Assembly (NCBI GenBank): GCA_027438535.1
Contig: DAIAMA010000023.1
Location: 1 to 11,218 of the forward strand
Length of the DNA stretch: 11,218 bases
Source of the DNA: a bacterium
GTDB taxonomy: Bacteria; Pseudomonadota; Gammaproteobacteria; Burkholderiales; Thiobacteraceae
Direction of reading: 5' to 3'
The translations under genes and the position numbers were made by a program. This document shows positions 6,136 through 11,218 of the stretch, one piece after another. Within the stretch, counting starts at the first letter, position 1; each line of letters starts with the position of its first letter. Under the pieces are notes generated by a model, which did no database searches, had not been told where the DNA came from, and was given only the letters and a program-made list of their open reading frames with translations.

Positions 6136-8973
6136 TCAGGGTGTCTCATGCAGCCCCTGGAGCGCCGGGTGATCCCCGCGCGGCATATCGAGATGATAAC
6201 CTTGCACCAAGTCGATGCCGAATTGCCGTAGCATTTCCAGGGTCTCGGCGTCTTCGACGAATTCCGCCACGGTGATTTTACGCATGCCGCGCGCCACATC
6301 GACGATAGATTTCACGAATACCTGGTTGTCGCGATCGTTCGGCAAGTCGCGGATGAACAAACCGTCGATTTTTAGGATATCCGCCTTCAAGTGCTTGAGA
6401 TAGGCGAAGGAGGAGAAGCCAGTGCCGAAATCGTCGAGGCAAATCCGGCAACCGGTCTGGTGCAAAGCCTCGATGAAGCGCTGTGCATCGTGCAGATCGG
6501 ATACCGCCGAGGTTTCGGTCAACTCGACCAGTAGGCGGAACGGCTCCACATCCCGCTTACGCAATTCCTCGGCGATATATTGCGGCAAGAGCGGGTCGTC
6601 GAACGAGCGGCCGGAGATGTTGACCGCCAGCGCGGGCAAGTCGCGCGACTTGCCCAATAAGCGCACACTTTCGCCGATCACCCAGCGGTCGATGTCGAGC
6701 ACCTTGCCGGTCTTTTCCGCCAGCGGGATGAAATGGCCGGGCATGATAATGCGTTCGGGGTCTTTTTCGTCGAGCATGCGCACCAGCACTTCAAGGTGCG
6801 AGAGCGAGCCGTCGGTGGCGTGGTACACCCCCTGGAAATGCAGGCGCAGCAAATGGTTATCGAGCGCGTTGCCGATGCGCTCGTTCCAGGACAGGCGCGA
6901 CAGCATTTCGCGCGAGGCATCGAGATCGGAGCGATAACTGCGCCAGGCATTCTTGCCCGCTTCTTTCGCCTGATACATCGCCGCATCGGCATGCGCGATC
7001 AGTTCTTCCGCATTGTCGGCATGCTTGGGGTAGTGCGCGATGCCGAGGCTGGTGGTGAGACGGATATTCTGGCCTTCGAAACGGAAAGGGATTTGCGAAA
7101 TCGAGCGCACGACGCGCTCCGCCAGCATCGCCGCCTCGCGCTCGCCCGCATCCGGCACCAAGAGCGCGAATTCATCGCCGCCCAGGCGGCTAAAGATTTC
7201 GTTGCGCCGGATCAGGGTGCTCACTTCGCCCGCGACGCGAATCAACATCGCATCGCCGGCGCGATGGCCGAAAGTATCGTTCACATATTTAAATTCATCC
7301 AGATCGAAAAACAGCAGCGCGCCTTGGGAATCGCGCCGCTCGGAATCCGCCAGCATGCGCGACAGCTCTTCTTGGAAGCGGTGGCGATTGTAGAGTCCGG
7401 TGAGCGAATCGCGCTCGGCAAGATAAAGCAATTGCTCCGCGGTTTGGCGTTCGCGCGTCACATCCTCGAAAATCCACAAGCGCCCGATGAAGCGTCCTTC
7501 CACATCGCGCACCGGATAGGAAAGTTGCGTTACCATGCGTCCGTCGGCCATCACGATTTCGAAAGTCTCGGATACCTCGTGCGTATCCATCACGAACAGA
7601 ATATGCTTGGAAAAATGATCCGGCCGCGCCAATACGTTGGCGGAGTAACCCACCACCTCGGTGGTCAGCCGTCCCGCGAGATCGATGTTGTCGCGAATCA
7701 GCCAGATGCGCCGGAATGCGGGATTGACGTAGATCACACGATTTTCGGCATTCTCGAACAGAATACCGATATTCATCGCAGACAGCAGCGAACTCATGCG
7801 CGCCTGCTCTTGCTGGGATTGCCCCAGTAGCCGGCGCTGCACGTCTTCCGATTGTTTCAACTCATCTATTGCTTCATGCAGCACGAATTCGGCGTGCTTC
7901 AGCTCGGTGATATCGCGGATGCTGCTGCGATGACCGAGAAATTCATTGGCGCTGCCGTAAATCGGCTGCCACGACATCGATACCCAGGCGATATCGCCAT
8001 CCTTGCGCTGAATGCGAAACGCCAATGCCTCGCCGACACCGCCTTGCACCGCGCGCGCGAATTCCTGTAGTACTCGCGCTCTATCCTCCGGCACGATCAG
8101 GCGCTCCGGGAAATCCGTCATCGCCAAGCATTCCCCGACGCTATAGCCGGTCAGGCGCTCCACCGAGGGATTAACCCAAATCAATTTACCGCTCGGGTCG
8201 ATCCAGTTTTCCCAGTCATAGGTGTAATCGGCAATAGCATGAAACTTGGCCTCGCTCTGCGCCAATGCCTCTACCCGCTGGCGCACCGCTTGCGACATGT
8301 GGTTTATCGCTTGCGTCAAGGCGCCCACTTCGTCATCGTTTTTTACCGCCAGCTGAATATTGAAATCGCCTTGCGCGATTTTCCGGCTGGCCTGGGTAAG
8401 CAAACCCAGGTGGCGCGTTAGCCACATGCCCAGCGCGGTGAGCAGCAGCAACGTCAGAGATACCTCGAGCACGGCAATGAAGATGCTTTGCTGCGCCAGC
8501 CGCCGCTTGCTCGATAACAGGCTATCGAGCGAAAGCCCATAGCGCAAGTCGCCATATTGCTGACCGGCGAACTCGATCGCGGTATGGGTATCGAATATCC
8601 GGTCACCGGCGGCCTCGGCTGCGGCGATACTCCGATTCAGCGCAGGTAGCGGACGGCTGCGATCCCATCCGGTGGACGCCACGACCTTGCCCTGGCTATC
8701 CAGCAGCACCAGATAGGTGACGCCCTGATCGGTTCGAATCCCTCTCAGTATTTCGCCCAGGGTCGCATAGTCGCGCTGGGCCATGGGGCCGATCAAAGCG
8801 GCGTTGAACAAGGGCTTCAAATCATCGTCTTTGAGCTGGGTTTGCTCCGCCAGGCTGCTGTCGGTCAAGCGCACGCTATTGCCCACGAGCAGCGCGAGCA
8901 TGATGACTTCCACCACGATGCTCGTCAAAATAAGCTTGGTGCGCAGCGATCTAAAGATGGCGAATGTGGGCAA
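6136..8973 (-). CDS. Membrane sensor with HAMP, two PAS domains, GGDEF and EAL (c-di-GMP turnover)
   Basis: A 945-residue inner-membrane protein with potential diguanylate cyclase and c-di-GMP phosphodiesterase activity. Order: TM1 about 14-33; periplasmic Cache-like region about 34-162; TM2 about 163-185; HAMP about 185-238; PAS1 about 240-360, ending in SIRDITELKHAE; PAS2 about 390-510, ending in FEDVTRERQ; GGDEF about 513-680; EAL about 690-940. The GGDEF motif is intact (SRLGGDEF, 595-602). The product-inhibition I-site position reads R589-R-N-E592 instead of RxxD. The EAL signature is EVL (728-730), but the metal and catalytic residues match RocR by spacing: E728, N785, E817, D847, D848, K868, E904 and Q924. 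Both domains could therefore be active. The start is a TTG at 8973: an in-frame TAG lies upstream and no ATG occurs before TM1, though there is no good Shine-Dalgarno. The binding-protein cluster lies just upstream; yggX follows. Confidence 0.93.
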   Translation of the reverse strand: MPTFAIFRSLRTKLILTSIVVEVIMLALLVGNSVRLTDSSLAEQTQLKDDDLKPLFNAALIGPMAQRDYATLGEILRGIRTDQGVTYLVLLDSQGKVVASTGWDRSRPLPALNRSIAAAEAAGDRIFDTHTAIEFAGQQYGDLRYGLSLDSLLSSKRRLAQQSIFIAVLEVSLTLLLLTALGMWLTRHLGLLTQASRKIAQGDFNIQLAVKNDDEVGALTQAINHMSQAVRQRVEALAQSEAKFHAIADYTYDWENWIDPSGKLIWVNPSVERLTGYSVGECLAMTDFPERLIVPEDRARVLQEFARAVQGGVGEALAFRIQRKDGDIAWVSMSWQPIYGSANEFLGHRSSIRDITELKHAEFVLHEAIDELKQSEDVQRRLLGQSQQEQARMSSLLSAMNIGILFENAENRVIYVNPAFRRIWLIRDNIDLAGRLTTEVVGYSANVLARPDHFSKHILFVMDTHEVSETFEIVMADGRMVTQLSYPVRDVEGRFIGRLWIFEDVTRERQTAEQLLYLAERDSLTGLYNRHRFQEELSRMLADSERRDSQGALLFFDLDEFKYVNDTFGHRAGDAMLIRVAGEVSTLIRRNEIFSRLGGDEFALLVPDAGEREAAMLAERVVRSISQIPFRFEGQNIRLTTSLGIAHYPKHADNAEELIAHADAAMYQAKEAGKNAWRSYRSDLDASREMLSRLSWNERIGNALDNHLLRLHFQGVYHATDGSLSHLEVLVRMLDEKDPERIIMPGHFIPLAEKTGKVLDIDRWVIGESVRLLGKSRDLPALAVNISGRSFDDPLLPQYIAEELRKRDVEPFRLLVELTETSAVSDLHDAQRFIEALHQTGCRICLDDFGTGFSSFAYLKHLKADILKIDGLFIRDLPNDRDNQVFVKSIVDVARGMRKITVAEFVEDAETLEMLRQFGIDLVQGYHLDMPRGDHPALQGLHETP

Positions 8974-9104
8974 AGCGCGAATCCGAAAAGAGTGAAATCG
9001 TCTGTCGATTTTTCTAAATTTTCCCGCTACGGCATGCGCGGTAAGCGGCTGCTAGCACGGCCCGCGGCAGATCGCCATTACGCGGGCCCGCACTGGCATC
9101 CGAG
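8974..9104. other. Gap between the PhnD-like cluster and the GGDEF-EAL gene, with a GC-rich hairpin
   Basis: These 131 bases contain an inverted repeat GGCCCGCG (9059-9066) / CGCGGGCC (9081-9088) with a 14-base loop, starting about 16 bases after the PhnD-like stop codon. No T tract follows on the minus strand, so it is not a standard intrinsic terminator. It could weaken read-through or protect the 3' end of the upstream transcript. I see no convincing promoter for the GGDEF-EAL gene and no PHO box here. Confidence 0.5.
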
Positions 9105-9968
9105 TCACGGCTGTCCCGGCTCAAGCAAAAGTTCCAGTTCCTTCATATAAGGCTGCACGCGTTTGATATCCGCCGCCTGCACCGGGCGCATTCCCTCGAA
9201 CCCGTTATTTTTAAGAAAAGCCTGGCCTGCCTGCGTTTCCGGGAACGTCAAGAGCGCCGCCTTAATATGCTCAATCGCCACTTTCCCCAAGCGCGGATGC
9301 GCCAAATACATCACATGCGGCACATACGGCGTTTGCGCGATAACGCGCACGTCATGCCGCAGTTCCGCGGACATTTGCGCCAATGCGGTGCTTGTCGTGA
9401 TCGCCGCTTCCGCGTCGCCGCGCTGCACCGCCTCCACGGCATTAGCGTGGGAAGCCCTGTCCAGCAACACCACATCGGCATTCGGCGCCAGGCCGTTTTC
9501 GCGCAGCCATTGCCGCCCCATGATCGTCACCAAGGCCAGCCGGGTCGGGGTCGCAATCCGCTTTCCTCTAAGATCTTGTAAGCCGTGGATCGCTGAGCTG
9601 CGCGCCACCACGAAAATGCCGCGCAACTTTCGGGTATACACCACCAAGGGGATATAGCCTGCCTGGCGTTGCGCCAGAAGCGCAAAATGCGGCGGTGTGA
9701 TCAATATGTCATAGGCGCCTTGCCGCGCTTGATCGGCATAAGCCTCGAAACTCTGTGCGGTAAACAAGTGGACCGGGCGTTTCATCGCTTCGGCGATATC
9801 CACTCGTACCGGTTGATACACCTCCAATAATGCGCGCGTGCTGAGATAGGGGAAAATGCCCATGCTCAGCGGCTGACTCTCCGCGGCTTGCGCGCACGGC
9901 AACAGAAAAACCATCCAACCCGCTAAGCATGCGCGGCTCAACCACTCGCTACATCGTCTTATCGCCAC
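9105..9968 (-). CDS. PhnD-like periplasmic solute-binding protein, copy C (third in the tandem array)
   Basis: This protein belongs to the PhnD/phosphonate-binding superfamily (PF12974-like) of periplasmic binding proteins. An N-terminal signal peptide (RR at 4-5, hydrophobic stretch about 13-26, likely cleavage after AQA28) leads into a 287-residue protein. Family-like text: MGIFPYLSTRALLEVYQPV (36-54), RPVHLFTAQSF (64-74), GAYDILITPPHFALL (85-99), DLRGKRIAT (132-140), NAVEAVQRGDAEAAI (176-190). The STSG-type motif that binds the phosphonate oxygens in E. coli PhnD is not seen; LALVT (144-148) stands in that region, so the ligand may not be a phosphonate. Start: GTG at 9968 has a perfect AGGAGG 6 bases upstream, better than the ATG at 9992, which lies before that AGGAGG. 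It is paralogous to the two genes upstream. No permease or ATPase is adjacent. Confidence 0.87.
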   Translation of the reverse strand: MAIRRCSEWLSRACLAGWMVFLLPCAQAAESQPLSMGIFPYLSTRALLEVYQPVRVDIAEAMKRPVHLFTAQSFEAYADQARQGAYDILITPPHFALLAQRQAGYIPLVVYTRKLRGIFVVARSSAIHGLQDLRGKRIATPTRLALVTIMGRQWLRENGLAPNADVVLLDRASHANAVEAVQRGDAEAAITTSTALAQMSAELRHDVRVIAQTPYVPHVMYLAHPRLGKVAIEHIKAALLTFPETQAGQAFLKNNGFEGMRPVQAADIKRVQPYMKELELLLEPGQP

Positions 9969-9974
9969 CGCAAC

Positions 9975-9980
9975 CCTCCT
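9975..9980 (-). promoter_or_regulatory. Shine-Dalgarno AGGAGG for a GTG start
   Basis: A consensus AGGAGG on the minus strand, 6 bases before GTG at 9968-9966. It lies inside the reading frame that would start at ATG 9992, which argues that translation begins at the GTG. Confidence 0.7.
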
Positions 9981-10030
9981 GTGCCATGCCATCGCTTGAT
10001 CCGCCTCACTGCGCTATTGCACGCCGGCAT

Positions 10031-10053
10031 TTTAAATCGGCGCCGAGATTAAA
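10031..10053. repeat. Interrupted dyad in the gap between PhnD-like copies B and C
   Basis: A perfect 10-base palindrome TCGGCGCCGA (10037-10046) is flanked by TTTAA (10031-10035) and TTAAA (10049-10053), which pair across it with a small offset. It starts right after the stop codon of copy B and has no T tract. It could be an RNA hairpin between cistrons or a regulator site; the sequence does not decide. Confidence 0.45.
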
Positions 10054-10926
10054 TTAACTACCCGCCCACTCTTGCGCCCGCATGATTTGCTTAACCCGTT
10101 CGGCATAGTTATCCATTGCCTTCAATTCATTTGCCGCAAGCGGCACAATGGCTTGGTATTGGTAGCGGGCCAGGAAAGCGCGACCCGCATCGGAATGCCG
10201 CGCAAAATCCAGAAGCGCCTCTTGCAATCGGTGTATCTCTTCCCGGCTCAAGCGGGGATTCGCCACAAAAACATTGGAAGGCAGCTTGCCCATGGTACCC
10301 AGTACGCGCACTGCCTCGCGCATATCCCGCGGCATGGACGCAAACGGCGCGGAAGCGACGATAGCCGCATCCGCATGACCATTGATCACCGCTTCCACCG
10401 CGGCATTGTGGTGCGTAAAGGCATTGCCGCCCGGCGTCAGCCCGCGCACGCGCAACCAATCCTCCGCCTGCAACGTCACCAGCGCTAAATTATCTACCAA
10501 GACAATACGTTTGCCTTGTAAATCGCTTTCCCGCTTTATATGGCTATTTTTCGCGGCCAGAACCACGCCTTCTTGCATCGGGGTGAATTTCGCGATCGGG
10601 ACGAACCCCGCTTCGATCTGCGCCAAGCGCGCGAAGTGCGCCGGCATCAACACCAGATCATATTCGCCCGCCACGCTGCGCAAATAAAATTGCCTGAAAT
10701 CCGGCGCCGTATACAGTGCGACCGGGCGCGCTAGGCGCAGCTCCAATCCCTGCCGCAAGGGCTGATACGCCGCCAGCATGCTGCGCGGGCTCAGATTGGG
10801 CGTCAGGCCCAGGACCAACGGCTTCCCGGGTGGAGCCGCGTGCGCCGCAGCGCCGAAAAACCATAAGCCGCAAAGCATGGCGCATGGCCATGATGCGATC
10901 CCGTAGCGGCACGGGTGCCGGATCAT
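10054..10926 (-). CDS. PhnD-like periplasmic solute-binding protein, copy B (second in the tandem array)
   Basis: A 290-residue exported binding protein of the PhnD-like superfamily. The signal peptide covers about residues 1-30 (basic R3/R7, hydrophobic 15-27, cleavage after AHA30). The mature part shows GLTPNLSPRSMLAAYQPL (40-57), RPVALYTAPDF (67-77), GEYDLVLMPAHFARLAQ (87-103), DLQGKRIVLVDNLALVT (135-151) and AAVEAVINGHADAAI (175-189). These line up closely with copy C, including the LALVT element in place of a PhnD STSG motif. Start: ATG 10926 overlaps the TGA of copy A as ATGA, with no Shine-Dalgarno, which is consistent with translational coupling. The frame stays open 75 codons further upstream, but that text is low-complexity shadow of copy A and lies before the signal peptide. 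The ligand is unknown; a sensing role with the nearby GGDEF-EAL protein is inference. Confidence 0.87.
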   Translation of the reverse strand: MIRHPCRYGIASWPCAMLCGLWFFGAAAHAAPPGKPLVLGLTPNLSPRSMLAAYQPLRQGLELRLARPVALYTAPDFRQFYLRSVAGEYDLVLMPAHFARLAQIEAGFVPIAKFTPMQEGVVLAAKNSHIKRESDLQGKRIVLVDNLALVTLQAEDWLRVRGLTPGGNAFTHHNAAVEAVINGHADAAIVASAPFASMPRDMREAVRVLGTMGKLPSNVFVANPRLSREEIHRLQEALLDFARHSDAGRAFLARYQYQAIVPLAANELKAMDNYAERVKQIMRAQEWAGS

Positions 10927-11218
10927 GGCGCGATCGCGGTCTTGAGCAGCGCCCCGTACGGCGCAAGCGGCTTGAGGTCCGCCACTGTCGCGGGAAGCAG
11001 CGTGCCGTAACCCAGGCGCCGCATTAAATCCCGGCCATCCGCCGTGTCGCGCACGAATTCCAGAATCGCGCGGCTGAGTTTTTCCACCCGCGCCCGCGGC
11101 ACGCTTGGGCTGGCCAGATAAACCACGCCGGGTGCCGCACCCTGCTCCCAAACCTGCATCACGCGCACCGCATCCCGAGCCGCTTGCGGCATTTGCAGCA
11201 AGGCCCGGTCGGATACGA
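10923..11218 (-). CDS. PhnD-like periplasmic solute-binding protein, copy A, C-terminal part, cut by right edge
   Basis: About 97 C-terminal codons are visible; the frame is open to the right edge and the first full codon begins at 11216. It matches the C-terminal third of copies B and C: QMPQAARDAVRVMQVW aligns with SMPRDMREAVRVLGTM of copy B, followed in all three by a Y/F-V/L-A-x-P element, a helix around AILEF/ALLDF, a G-R/Q element and a final LKPLAPY-like stretch. The N-terminus, signal peptide and start lie outside the window. The stop TGA overlaps the ATG of copy B by ATGA, so the two are translated from one mRNA. An internal TTG at 11201 gives a shorter open frame but is not the start, because the homology continues upstream of it. 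Confidence 0.82.
   Translation of the reverse strand, partial: VSDRALLQMPQAARDAVRVMQVWEQGAAPGVVYLASPSVPRARVEKLSRAILEFVRDTADGRDLMRRLGYGTLLPATVADLKPLAPYGALLKTAIAP

Noticed and set aside
6733..7830. Plus-strand open frame of 365 codons inside the GGDEF-EAL gene
   Set aside because: It is antisense to the PAS2, GGDEF and EAL coding region, with a biased composition and no domain or Shine-Dalgarno; a typical shadow frame in GC-rich DNA.
9969..9992. ATG start at 9992 for PhnD-like copy C
   Set aside because: The consensus AGGAGG lies downstream of this ATG and at ideal distance from the GTG at 9968, which also gives a normal signal peptide.
10927..11151. 75-codon N-terminal extension of PhnD-like copy B
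   Set aside because: The extension precedes a well-formed signal peptide and overlaps the coding C-terminus of copy A in another frame. ATG 10926 with the ATGA overlap is the better start.
9105..11218. Calling the cluster a phosphonate (phn/ptx) uptake operon
   Set aside because: No ATPase, permease, C-P lyase or phosphite dehydrogenase gene is visible, and the binding proteins lack the expected STSG-type motif.
1..11218. CRISPR arrays, tRNA or rRNA genes, insertion sequences
   Set aside because: On reading I found no spaced direct repeats, cloverleaf or rRNA text, transposase or terminal inverted repeats. Intergenic gaps are short and mostly explained.

Overview
The window looks like a chromosomal segment of a Gram-negative proteobacterium, most likely a betaproteobacterium (Nitrosomonadales-like). 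This is a judgement from the look of the proteins: a YggX-type protein of the form common in betaproteobacteria, a multifunctional CCA protein close to the E. coli one, and an NDUFA9-like SDR beside cca. I ran no search. Every gene I can support is on the minus strand, so transcription runs from high to low coordinates. Open frames on the plus strand are shadows of these genes.

Layout in transcription order, right to left. (1) 11218-9105: three tandem paralogues of the PhnD-like (phosphonate-binding superfamily) periplasmic solute-binding proteins. The first is cut by the right edge, the second overlaps it by ATGA, and the third starts at a GTG behind a perfect AGGAGG. (2) 8973-6136: a 945-residue inner-membrane protein with a periplasmic sensor region, HAMP, two PAS domains, GGDEF and EAL. 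(3) 6079-5801: a YggX-type Fe(II)-trafficking protein, followed by a strong intrinsic terminator at 5737-5762. (4) 5722-3650: polyphosphate kinase ppk1. A near-perfect PHO box lies directly after the yggX stop codon, and a plausible ppk promoter overlaps the terminator. (5) 3498-2458: an NDUFA9-like atypical SDR, preceded by a CCACGGAG-type intergenic repeat. (6) 2351-1143: cca, tRNA nucleotidyltransferase. (7) 855-1: the N-terminal part of hsdM, the methyltransferase subunit of a type I restriction-modification system that continues past the left edge.

Two points deserve most attention. The first is the yggX-ppk junction, where a PhoB-type operator, a promoter and the upstream gene's terminator appear to be interleaved in about 65 bp; polyphosphate synthesis would then respond to phosphate limitation. 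The second is the PhnD-like cluster: at least three binding-protein paralogues beside a c-di-GMP sensor protein, with no ABC permease or ATPase visible. This suggests, but does not prove, a periplasmic sensing role rather than transport. cca, ppk, yggX and the SDR are ordinary housekeeping genes.
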